This document shows, one piece after another, positions 1-5,290 of a DNA stretch of 5,290 bases. The DNA lies in assembly GCA_020425835.1 (NCBI GenBank), contig JAGQRC010000315.1, positions 1 to 5,290 of the forward strand, written 5' to 3'. This DNA is from Planctomycetota bacterium. GTDB lineage: Bacteria > Planctomycetota > UBA8108 > UBA1146 > JAJFFE01. The notes beneath the pieces were generated by a model. That model was not told where the DNA came from. It was given only the letters and a program-made list of their open reading frames with translations, and did no database searches. Each line of letters opens with the position of its first letter. The stretch's first letter is position 1. The translations under genes and the position numbers were made by a program.

Positions 1-137
1 GGGATCGCATCGGTGGCGAAGACGTCCTCGGCCAGCGTCCGTCCCACCGCACCATCCAGCGGGACATCTTCGGGAGGAAGCGGTGTGAGCCGCGCGAGGA
101 TCTCGTCACGAACCACGGCCAAGGGCTGGAGCGTCAT
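1..137 (-). CDS. moeA: Molybdopterin molybdenumtransferase MoeA, N-terminal part only
   Basis: MoeA inserts molybdate into adenylylated molybdopterin in the last step of molybdenum cofactor synthesis, in the cytoplasm. Only the first 45 or so codons are present, because the gene runs off the left edge. Reading leftwards from an ATG at 137-135, the peptide begins MTLQPLAVVRDEIL. It continues with the family's N-terminal signature: a TPLPPEDVPL stretch, then AVGRTLAEDV, then an Asp-Ala-Ile-Pro (TDAIP) that usually precedes the PxxxxSAMDGYA motif, which would lie outside the window. The ATG overlaps the cutA stop codon as ATGA, which supports this start and suggests translational coupling. A GGGA about ten bases upstream, inside cutA, could serve as ribosome binding site. 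The conserved N-terminus makes the family assignment fairly secure. The catalytic MPT-binding domain is not visible, so activity cannot be judged. Confidence 0.85.
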   Translation of the reverse strand, partial: MTLQPLAVVRDEILARLTPLPPEDVPLDGAVGRTLAEDVFATDAI

Positions 138-499
138 CGCGCCGAATCCCGGTTGGCGTCGTTCGCGCGGCGTTTCATCGACACGTCCTGTGGTCCGGTC
201 ATCTCCTGCACCCAGTAGAAGTATTCCTTGAACCCCTCCTCGATCGGGAGGATCAAGAGTTCGGGGCAGTCGTAGGGGTGGAGCTCCTTGAAGCGCTCCT
301 CGAACCCACCCATGCTGACCGGCGCCGTCTTGATGAGCAGCACCACTTCCGACTCGTCGCAGATCTCACCCTTCCAGCGATAGAACGATCGCACACCGGG
401 GACGATGTTGACGCAAGCGGCCAACCTCTCCTCGACGAGCGTTCGGGCGAGATCGGCGGCATCGTCGGCGCGAACGGTGGAAACACAGAAGTAGATCAT
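134..499 (-). CDS. cutA: CutA family divalent-cation tolerance protein
   Basis: CutA proteins are small, very stable trimers with a ferredoxin-like fold. They were first linked to copper and other divalent-cation tolerance, but their exact biochemical role is still unclear. This 121-residue protein carries the family hallmarks: LVEERLAACVNIVPGV (residues 21-36, with the conserved Cys29), SFYRWKGEI (38-46), EVVLLIKT (51-58), HPYDCPELL (74-82) and the closing YFYWV (93-97). The family core is about 100-110 residues. The last 18 or so residues here form a charged, probably disordered tail (KRRANDANRDSAR) that may exist mainly because the reading frame runs on to the moeA start. The start at 499 is supported by a GAGGAA Shine-Dalgarno element (plus-strand 512-517) 12 bases upstream, and by family starts at the same place. 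There is no signal peptide. The stop overlaps the moeA ATG by four bases, so the two genes are likely cotranscribed. Confidence 0.95.
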   Translation of the reverse strand: MIYFCVSTVRADDAADLARTLVEERLAACVNIVPGVRSFYRWKGEICDESEVVLLIKTAPVSMGGFEERFKELHPYDCPELLILPIEEGFKEYFYWVQEMTGPQDVSMKRRANDANRDSAR

Positions 500-546
500 C
501 GTCGAGCTCGGTTCCTCGTTCTCTGGGGGACGAATCGACAGCGCGC

Positions 547-552
547 ATTATG
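547..552 (-). promoter_or_regulatory. Possible -10 element for cutA-moeA
   Basis: On the minus strand this reads CATAAT, one mismatch from the sigma-70 -10 consensus, in an otherwise GC-rich region and 48 bases before the cutA start. The best -35-like hexamer is TCGACG at 580-575, but its spacer of about 22 bases is too long, so the promoter is only tentative. Confidence 0.25.
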
Positions 553-719
553 CCCGATCGACTCGTCGTGCGTACGTCGACTTTCGAGCGTGTCGTCGGG
601 CGGCGGACGTCGACGGGATGGGGTCGGCGCGAGGCTCGGTGGACGAGAAGATCGCGGATTCGTCGCGGAAGTGGCGACAGGACGCCATCGGAGGTGGACG
701 CCGGTCGCAGCCTCGGCCC

Positions 720-749
720 TTGCCCGCTCGGCGCGTTCTCGGCTAACTT
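720..749 (+). promoter_or_regulatory. Possible sigma-70-like promoter for the kinase gene
   Basis: TTGCCC (720-725) and TAACTT (744-749) are separated by 18 bases and lie 52 bases before the kinase ATG. The -35 hexamer matches four of six consensus positions. The -10 matches three, but these are the most conserved ones (TA....T). This is a weak match in GC-rich DNA and could be chance. Confidence 0.22.
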
Positions 750-801
750 CCCGATCCAGATTCCGGCGGGGGCGACGTTGAGATGGCGGTGAGTTCGGGC
801 G

Positions 802-3800
802 ATGGGATGGCTACGTCTCCATCCATCGGAGGGCGAAGAGCTCGCCCCCGAGATCCAGTATCGAGAGGTGACCGAGGACGGGCTCGTCTTCGGCCGATCG
901 GCCCGCGTCACGTGGTCGATCGATGACGGTACCGTCTCCCGTCGCCACGCTCGGTTCTTCCGCGATGGCAACACCGACTACGTCGAGGATCTCGGTTCCA
1001 CGAACGGCACCTCGGTCAACGGTCGGCGCATCGCGGGAGCGAGACCTCTCGCCGACGGCGACCAGATCGGCGTGGGGGATCGGCGGTTCACGTACGAGCT
1101 CCTCGCCCCCGTGCATCTCGCGGAGACGCCGGTGCCCACCGGCGCGTCGACCTACACGATCGAAGCGGAGTCGAGTCGGTCGCCCGCTCCCGCGACTCCG
1201 CCCGGACCGGTCGTCACGGATGCCGCTCCCGTTCTGACCGACACGACGCGTTGGACCTCCGTCGAGCTCGTCGGTCGCGGTGGCATGGGAGAGGTCTACC
1301 GCGCGATCGATCACGATCTGGGGTGCGCCGTCGCCATCAAGCGGCTCCGTCGTCGGGACGACGGGAGTGATCGGATCCTCGAGCGTCTCCACGTGCGCGA
1401 GGCGGCGATCGCACGGACGATCCAACACCCCAACGTCGTGACGGTCCTCGAGGACGGCGTGCACGAGGGCGATCCCTACATGCTCCTCGAGTGGATCGAG
1501 GGGCCCACCTTCGACCGCTACCTCACGATCGGCGCGGCGACCGGTGGAGCGCCGTCGATGGGGGAGAAGGTCGAATGCCTGCGACAGGTCGCGCTCGGGC
1601 TCGCCGCCGCGCACCGCGCCGGCGTCGTCCACGCCGACCTGAAGCCGGCGAACATCCTTGTCTCCCCCTCCGAAGATCTGTCGAAGGTCGACAACCTCTC
1701 GATCCTCGAGTCTCCCGACCACCCCGCGGGCATCGCCGATGAAGTGGCGGTCGACCCCGATCTCGAGGAAGAGATCGCCCGCCGGCTCGGCCTTCCCGAG
1801 GTTCCCGACTTCGACTCGATCGCTTTCGTCGGACGCGAAGGAGAGCTCGCGCTGTTGGAGGCGTTTGCCGACGAACTCGTGCAGCCGCGCGCGGGCGCGG
1901 CGGCGCCGGGGTTCCTCTGGGTGATCGTCTTCGGCGAGCGAGGGTCGGGGAAGGCGCGGCTGTGCGATGAGCTGCGCCTGTCGCTCGCTGCACGACAGCG
2001 ATCGGTCGAGCTTCGGGTCACCGATGACGGGACGTTGCCACCTTCCGACTTCCGAGGGTTGTGGGTCAGTCTCGTCCCGCCGCTCCTTCCCGATCTGCCG
2101 GAGCTCCTGGAGCGGTACGAACTCGAGCGCGCGGCGGGCAGGGTTCGGGAGCTCTACCTCAAGCCCTTCCTCATCGGGCAATCGATCCGCTTCGTCGAGC
2201 GCATCGTGCAGCACGCGCGCTCCGCGCGCGCCTTCGTCGAGTGCGTCGACATCGAGACTCGCGGCAATCCGGCCCGGCTGGTCGAGCGACTTCGCGGTTC
2301 CTTCGAGAGCGGCGCTTGGGCTCTGAGCGGTCATGGGTATCGGTTTCGTCCGGACGCGCTCGGCATGGATGACATCGCGATCGCCAAGCGACTGCTCACG
2401 CGCCTCGAGTCGGAGGAGAAGGGGCTGCGCGACCTCCTCGTCGCGATCGCGCCGATCGGCGGGAACCTCGACTTCACGACGATGGTGGCCGCCAGCGGCA
2501 TGCCGTCGGCCGGGCTCTCCTATCTGGTCGAGTACGCGGTGCGCGAGGGCTACCTGCGTCGAGACCGCCGGGGGGACTGTTCCATCGTCGTCGAGCCGTT
2601 GCGCGCTGCCCTCGATGCCCGGGTCGATCCCAAGACGCGCGCGAAGATCGCCAAGCGTGCCCTGCCGTCGATGCACGTGCGCATGGACGCGGGTGACGTG
2701 CCGGCCTCGCTGCACCTCCGGATCGGGCGGCTGGAGGCGGGGATCGGACATCTCGAGCGCGCGTTCCTCGCCCTCCTCGCCGGCGCGGTGCGGGCGCGCG
2801 AAACGTACGAGCGCGACGAGTTCCTCGCGTGTATCGACGAGGCGCGGGCGCTCTACCGCACCACCGCATCGAAGCGCTCGCTGCAGCGGGCGATGGGGCT
2901 CGCGCTCGAGTCGTACCTCGGCGACGAGGGGCGAGGCTACAGCGGGCTCGAGCGGCTTCGTCGACTGCCGATCGCGGTGCGAGTGCACCTGACCGACTTC
3001 GGGATCGCGCGGAAGCTCGTCGAAGGGGAGACGACCTCCCAGGACGACGATGGTCAACCTTGGGGCACCCCGCGCTACATGTCCCCGGAGCAGGCCAAGG
3101 GCGAGCCCCTCGATCACCGGTCCGACATCTACTCCCTCGGTTGCACGTTCTACCACCTGCTGACCGGGGCGCCGCCGTTCGGGGGAGACTCGGCGATGAA
3201 CATCATCGTGAGCCATATCACGCAGGAGCCGGAGCCGATCGCTCAACGCCTCCCCACGATCGATCGGCGCATGGCCGAACTCATCCACAAGATGATGCGC
3301 AAGAGCCCCCTCGACCGCTTCCAGGACTACGCGCAACTGCAGGAAGCGATCACCAACGTTCGCTCTCCCGGTAGCTCGACCTCCTCGACGCAGCTCGACG
3401 GGAGCGCGGGCCGCATCGTCCTTCTCGTCGACAATCCATCGACCGCGGAGCCGAGCAACTCGATGGGACTCAAGCAGCTGTCGGTCGCCGATGTGAACCT
3501 CGAGCTCGGTCGCCACGAGAAAGCGCTGGGCCTCTACGAGAAGGTGCTCGCCGAGAACCCCGCTCTCGAGGTGGAGCTCGGCTTCCGGATCCTCAAGATC
3601 CACCAACAGCGAGGCGACGAGGAGCAGGCGCGTGAGTGGACGCGACGAATCCTGAGACTGACCGGGGATCCGAAGGAGCGCTTCTACTGCCGCTGGAAAC
3701 TCCTGTCCGAGCACCTCGGACGGTTCGACGATGCGCTGGAGGGGATGGCGGAGACCTTGCAAGATCTGCTGGAGGACGAGACCCCACCGGAGCTCAACGT

Positions 3801-3921
3801 CGAGCGGCTGCGTCAGCGACACCGCGAGCTCACGGAGCTCGGCAAGAAGCTCTCGAGGGAGCGGGAGACGGGACTTCTGCTGATCCGGAAGAGTGGCGAC
3901 CTACAGATCGAGCTCGACTGA
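802..3921 (+). CDS. FHA-Ser/Thr kinase-TPR protein with a STAND/AAA-like domain nested inside the kinase domain
   Basis: This is a 1039-residue Hanks-type protein kinase, probably cytoplasmic, with no signal peptide or membrane segment. Residues 25-98 form an FHA phosphothreonine-binding domain (FGRS 30-33, SRRHARF 46-52, DLGSTNGTSVNG 63-74). Residues 104-150 are a Pro/Thr/Ser-rich linker. The kinase N-lobe follows: VGRGGMGEVYRA 157-168, Lys180 in AVAIK, Glu200 as the likely alphaC partner, and catalytic HADLKPANIL 277-286 with Asp279 and Asn284; the usual HRD is HAD. Residues about 289-725 are a nested STAND/AAA_16-like region, described separately. The kinase resumes with DFG 732-734, GTPRYMSPEQ 755-764, DHRSDIYSLG 771-780 and Arg839. 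Residues 891-990 hold about three TPR repeats, then a short coiled-coil-like end. The ATG at 802 follows an in-frame TGA (790-792) closely and has a GGTGAG eight bases upstream. It is probably cotranscribed with the PDZ-like gene and orn. The substrate is unknown. Confidence 0.93.
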   Translation: MGWLRLHPSEGEELAPEIQYREVTEDGLVFGRSARVTWSIDDGTVSRRHARFFRDGNTDYVEDLGSTNGTSVNGRRIAGARPLADGDQIGVGDRRFTYELLAPVHLAETPVPTGASTYTIEAESSRSPAPATPPGPVVTDAAPVLTDTTRWTSVELVGRGGMGEVYRAIDHDLGCAVAIKRLRRRDDGSDRILERLHVREAAIARTIQHPNVVTVLEDGVHEGDPYMLLEWIEGPTFDRYLTIGAATGGAPSMGEKVECLRQVALGLAAAHRAGVVHADLKPANILVSPSEDLSKVDNLSILESPDHPAGIADEVAVDPDLEEEIARRLGLPEVPDFDSIAFVGREGELALLEAFADELVQPRAGAAAPGFLWVIVFGERGSGKARLCDELRLSLAARQRSVELRVTDDGTLPPSDFRGLWVSLVPPLLPDLPELLERYELERAAGRVRELYLKPFLIGQSIRFVERIVQHARSARAFVECVDIETRGNPARLVERLRGSFESGAWALSGHGYRFRPDALGMDDIAIAKRLLTRLESEEKGLRDLLVAIAPIGGNLDFTTMVAASGMPSAGLSYLVEYAVREGYLRRDRRGDCSIVVEPLRAALDARVDPKTRAKIAKRALPSMHVRMDAGDVPASLHLRIGRLEAGIGHLERAFLALLAGAVRARETYERDEFLACIDEARALYRTTASKRSLQRAMGLALESYLGDEGRGYSGLERLRRLPIAVRVHLTDFGIARKLVEGETTSQDDDGQPWGTPRYMSPEQAKGEPLDHRSDIYSLGCTFYHLLTGAPPFGGDSAMNIIVSHITQEPEPIAQRLPTIDRRMAELIHKMMRKSPLDRFQDYAQLQEAITNVRSPGSSTSSTQLDGSAGRIVLLVDNPSTAEPSNSMGLKQLSVADVNLELGRHEKALGLYEKVLAENPALEVELGFRILKIHQQRGDEEQAREWTRRILRLTGDPKERFYCRWKLLSEHLGRFDDALEGMAETLQDLLEDETPPELNVERLRQRHRELTELGKKLSRERETGLLLIRKSGDLQIELD
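1666..2976 (+). other. In-frame STAND/AAA_16-like insertion between kinase catalytic loop and DFG
   Basis: This segment encodes about residues 289-725 of the kinase. From Asn284 to the DFG Asp732 there are 448 positions, where a normal kinase has about 13. In order it carries: a short acidic leader; FVGREGEL (342-349), the entry signature of AAA_16/STAND signalling ATPases; a beta strand and P-loop GERGSGKA (378-385); an LLPDLPELLERY stretch (428-439) typical of these proteins; RELYLKPF (449-456); a TRGNP motif (486-490); a region resembling their winged-helix part (about 524-620); and Ala/Leu/Arg-rich TPR-like helices (about 630-722). Alanine replaces the usual Thr/Ser after Lys384. I find no hydrophobic strand ending in Asp-Asp or a WAD motif, and the distance from P-loop to LKPF is only about 70 residues, so the Walker B part seems lost. 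Codon use resembles the flanks. The boundaries are estimated from kinase motifs, to within about five codons. Confidence 0.8.
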
Positions 3922-3943
3922 GCGGAGCGGTAGGGGTCCCGCC

Positions 3944-3964
3944 GGTGTTCGCATCTCGAACACC
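3944..3964. repeat. Perfect 8-bp inverted repeat (stem-loop) after the kinase gene
   Basis: GGTGTTCG (3944-3951) and CGAACACC (3957-3964) are perfect reverse complements around a 5-base CATCT loop. The repeat lies 22 bases after the kinase stop, in the 92-bp gap before the PDZ-like gene. No T-run follows, so it is not a classical intrinsic terminator. It could be a weak attenuator, an mRNA-stabilising hairpin or an operator. Confidence 0.5.
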
Positions 3965-4013
3965 CGCCTCGACCGAGGATCGAACAGGGAAGAAATCGAA
4001 CGGGAACGCCCTC

Positions 4014-4616
4014 ATGATCGACGTGACCGAGAAAGTCCTCTGGGTCCTGGCCCTGCTCCTGCTACTCGCCCTCGGAGGCGTGTACTTCCTGCTGGGCACC
4101 AAGTCGGCGATCCCCGCGATCGCCATGCACGGTCGCAACACGTCGAAGGATGAGGTCACCAAGATCCTCGGCGCGGAGCAGGTCAAGTCGCTGGACGCGG
4201 CGCTGAGAGCGAACCCCCGCGAAGGCGACACCGACAAGCAGTACGAGCGGACGGCCGAGAAATACCGTGTCGTCAATCGGGCGACCTTCGATCGGTTCTC
4301 GAACCTCAACGACGCGTTCCAGGAGGTCAAGAAGTACTCCAGCAGCGTGGTCGACAACGACGATGGCTCGAACTCGCTGGAGATCTTCGATCTCGGCGAA
4401 GCCAGCACGCTGACCAACCTCGGTTTCGAGGACCACGACATCATCGACTACATCGACGGGGAGAAGATCGACTTCTCCAATCCGATCGAAGGACGACAGC
4501 TCTTCCAGGCGCTGCGGGATCGCATGGAACAACAGGGCTATCTGAAGATCGACATCCGCCGCCGCTCGAAGCCCACCAAGGTGATCGTGACGCTCGACAA
4601 GCTCCCCCCGATGTGA
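4014..4616 (+). CDS. Membrane-anchored GspC-like PDZ-domain protein
   Basis: This 200-residue protein has a short cytoplasmic N-terminus, one hydrophobic segment (about 9-27, VLWVLALLLLLALGGVYFL) and a soluble remainder that should face the periplasm. Residues about 85-196 follow the pattern of the GspC C-terminus. A helical VVNRATFDRFSNLNDAFQEV stretch comes first, then a variable loop, then a PDZ-like core: LGFEDHDIIDYIDGEKI at 136-152 replaces the usual LGL.xGDvI..ING, and a terminal LKIDIRRRSKPTKVIVTL follows. GspC is the inner-membrane clamp of type II secretion, but no other gsp gene is seen here and the usual homology-region domain is not evident. A stand-alone scaffold or kinase partner is therefore equally possible. 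The ATG at 4014 is chosen because GGGAA lies seven bases upstream and the membrane segment begins directly after it. It sits between the kinase and orn genes, with gaps of 92 and 45 bp. Confidence 0.82.
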   Translation: MIDVTEKVLWVLALLLLLALGGVYFLLGTKSAIPAIAMHGRNTSKDEVTKILGAEQVKSLDAALRANPREGDTDKQYERTAEKYRVVNRATFDRFSNLNDAFQEVKKYSSSVVDNDDGSNSLEIFDLGEASTLTNLGFEDHDIIDYIDGEKIDFSNPIEGRQLFQALRDRMEQQGYLKIDIRRRSKPTKVIVTLDKLPPM

Positions 4617-4650
4617 CGAACCCAGCGCACGAGCCCGATCGAAGAGCGAC

Positions 4651-4656
4651 GAGGAG
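4651..4656 (+). promoter_or_regulatory. Strong ribosome binding site for orn
   Basis: GAGGAG lies five bases before the orn ATG at 4662 and is the clearest Shine-Dalgarno sequence in the window. It fixes the start codon and suggests that orn is efficiently translated independently of the upstream gene. Confidence 0.75.
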
Positions 4657-4661
4657 TAGCG

Positions 4662-5204
4662 ATGGTCCGGGACGATCTGCTCATCTGGATGGACCTGGAG
4701 ATGTCCGGCCTCGATCCGCGACGCGAGCGGATTCTCGAACTGGCATGCCTGGTCACCGACAGCGAGCTGCAGGTCGTGGCCGAAGGCCCCGAGATCGTGA
4801 TCCGACAGAGCCGCGAGTTGCTCGACGGCATGGATGACTGGAACCGGGAGCACCACGGGGAGTCCGGGCTCGTCGATCGCGTGCTCGCCTCCGAGGTCGA
4901 TGAGGCCGCGGCGGAAACGACGGTGATCGAGTTCCTCGCCGAGATCGTCACCCCGAGAACTGCCCCCCTGGCGGGAAACTCGATCCACCAAGACCGCCGT
5001 TTCATCCAGGAGTACATGCCGCGCCTCGACGAGCTCCTCCACTACCGGAACGTCGACGTCTCGACGATCAAGGAGCTCGTCCGGAGGTGGCAGCCGGTGG
5101 TCTTCGAGGGTGCTCCGGTCAAGCGGGGATCCCACCGCGCCATCGACGACATCCGAGAGTCGATCGAGGAGCTCCGCTACTACCGCCAGAGAGCGTTCCG
5201 CTGA
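4662..5204 (+). CDS. orn: Oligoribonuclease Orn (DEDDh 3'-5' exoribonuclease)
   Basis: Orn degrades 2-5 nt RNAs, and especially dinucleotides, to mononucleotides. It completes RNA decay and, where c-di-GMP is used, pGpG breakdown. The 180-residue length equals the usual size (E. coli Orn is 181). All five DEDDh residues are visible: Asp11 and Glu13 in IWMDLEMSGLDP, Asp111 in GNSIHQDRRF, and His158 and Asp163 in GSHRAIDDIRES. Other family blocks are MDDWNREHH (57-65), YMPRLDELLHYRNVDVSTIKEL (118-139) and the ending EELRYYR. The protein is cytoplasmic and normally a homodimer. It is the third gene in the plus-strand series, 45 bp after the PDZ-like gene. The product looks intact and fully active, and the family match is unambiguous. 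Confidence 0.98.
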   Translation: MVRDDLLIWMDLEMSGLDPRRERILELACLVTDSELQVVAEGPEIVIRQSRELLDGMDDWNREHHGESGLVDRVLASEVDEAAAETTVIEFLAEIVTPRTAPLAGNSIHQDRRFIQEYMPRLDELLHYRNVDVSTIKELVRRWQPVVFEGAPVKRGSHRAIDDIRESIEELRYYRQRAFR

Positions 5205-5290
5205 CGCGGAGCCGCGCCGGCGAACGACCACCGAGCGAGCGTGTCCCACGACCCTCGGCGAGATCGCGAACGGTCAGGCGAGTTCGCTCT
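5205..5290. other. Region downstream of orn, no gene recognised
   Basis: These 86 bases up to the window edge show no recognisable gene start, tRNA or family motif. TCCGC (5197-5201) and GCGGA (5206-5210) could pair across the orn stop codon, and GCGAAC (5266-5271) with GTTCGC (5282-5287). Neither stem is followed by a visible T-run, although the second lies at the window end. No terminator can be called. Confidence 0.5.

Larger units (their letters stand above)
500..801. other. Divergent intergenic region between cutA and the kinase gene
   Basis: This 302-base stretch separates the minus-strand cutA-moeA pair from the plus-strand kinase operon, so it should carry both promoters. Open frames through it (for example 550-792 on the plus strand) are Arg-, Ser- and Gly-rich, low in information and resemble no family, so I treat it as non-coding. 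Visible elements are weak promoter-like hexamers on each strand (listed separately) and a direct repeat ACGTCGAC at 574-581 and 607-614, spaced 33 bases start to start. I see no tRNA, riboswitch or T-tract terminator. Confidence 0.7.

Noticed and set aside
550..792. Small open frame in the divergent region ending just before the kinase start
   Set aside because: The Arg/Gly/Ser-rich product has no family resemblance and no clear ribosome binding site. A leader peptide cannot be fully excluded but is not supported.
1666..2976. The kinase insert as an intein or transposon
   Set aside because: No intein splicing motifs (N-terminal Cys/Ser block, C-terminal His-Asn) occur at the junctions, and there is no transposase, terminal inverted repeat or target duplication. 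The content matches a STAND-type signalling domain.
811..3822. A roughly 1000-codon open frame antisense to the kinase gene
   Set aside because: It is a shadow created by GC-rich codon bias. Its translation is rich in Arg, Glu and Leu with no family motifs, while the plus-strand frame carries FHA, kinase and TPR motifs along its length.
3636..4013. Upstream extension of the PDZ-like gene into the kinase gene
   Set aside because: The frame is open back to 3636, but this part is out of frame with the conserved TPR coding sequence. The membrane segment and a good ribosome binding site point to the ATG at 4014.
5197..5210. Hairpin over the orn stop codon as a terminator
   Set aside because: The stem is only five perfect pairs (seven with a wobble) and no T-run follows, so it is not distinguishable from chance in GC-rich DNA.
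4062..5249. A 395-codon open frame antisense to the PDZ-like gene and orn
   Set aside because: It spans two well-supported plus-strand genes and their gap, shows no recognisable domain, and its Arg/Asp/Leu-rich translation is typical of antisense frames.
1..5290. CRISPR arrays, tRNA or rRNA genes
   Set aside because: No regularly spaced repeats, tRNA cloverleaf or rRNA-like sequence was seen on either strand.

Overview
The window comes from a GC-rich bacterial genome (about two-thirds G+C by eye). It is probably Gram-negative: it has a GspC-like inner-membrane protein with a periplasmic PDZ-type domain, and an Orn-type oligoribonuclease. Large FHA/Ser-Thr kinase/STAND/TPR signalling proteins are most typical of Myxococcota and other former Deltaproteobacteria, so that is my best guess at lineage. 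Other GC-rich phyla cannot be excluded from sequence alone.

Layout. On the minus strand at the left edge, cutA (134-499) is followed by the N-terminus of moeA (1-137, cut by the window edge). The two overlap by four bases (ATGA), so they look like a translationally coupled pair. A gene-free divergent region of about 300 bp (500-801) follows. On the plus strand there are then three genes in a row: a 1039-residue FHA-kinase-TPR protein (802-3921), a 200-residue membrane-anchored GspC/PDZ-like protein (4014-4616), and orn, a DEDDh oligoribonuclease (4662-5204). Gaps of 92 and 45 bp are compatible with one operon. The last 86 bases hold no recognisable gene.

The main finding is in the kinase. 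Its N-terminal half (FHA domain, glycine-rich loop, VAIK lysine, catalytic HADLKPAN) and its C-terminal half (DFG, GTPRYMSPE, the DHRSDIYSLG helix, TPR repeats) are both well conserved. Between the catalytic loop and the DFG motif, where kinases normally have about 13 residues from Asn to Asp, there are about 448. The extra 435 or so residues read in frame as most of a STAND/AAA_16 signalling ATPase: a FVGRE signature, a P-loop, a GNP motif, a winged-helix-like region and a TPR-like helical region. The insertion replaces the beta7-beta8 turn of the kinase fold, a place where a nested domain could be tolerated. The nested ATPase itself looks degenerate: Ala replaces Thr/Ser after the P-loop lysine, and the Walker B segment seems to be missing. 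This may be a kinase gated by a nested pseudo-STAND sensor, a recombination product between paralogous kinase genes, or an assembly chimera.

How the genes may work together (inference): the kinase would be cytoplasmic, with FHA and TPR regions recruiting phosphothreonine and protein partners. The adjacent PDZ protein could be a membrane partner or substrate. Orn (nanoRNA and pGpG turnover), CutA (metal-associated trimer) and MoeA (molybdenum cofactor) are ordinary housekeeping neighbours.
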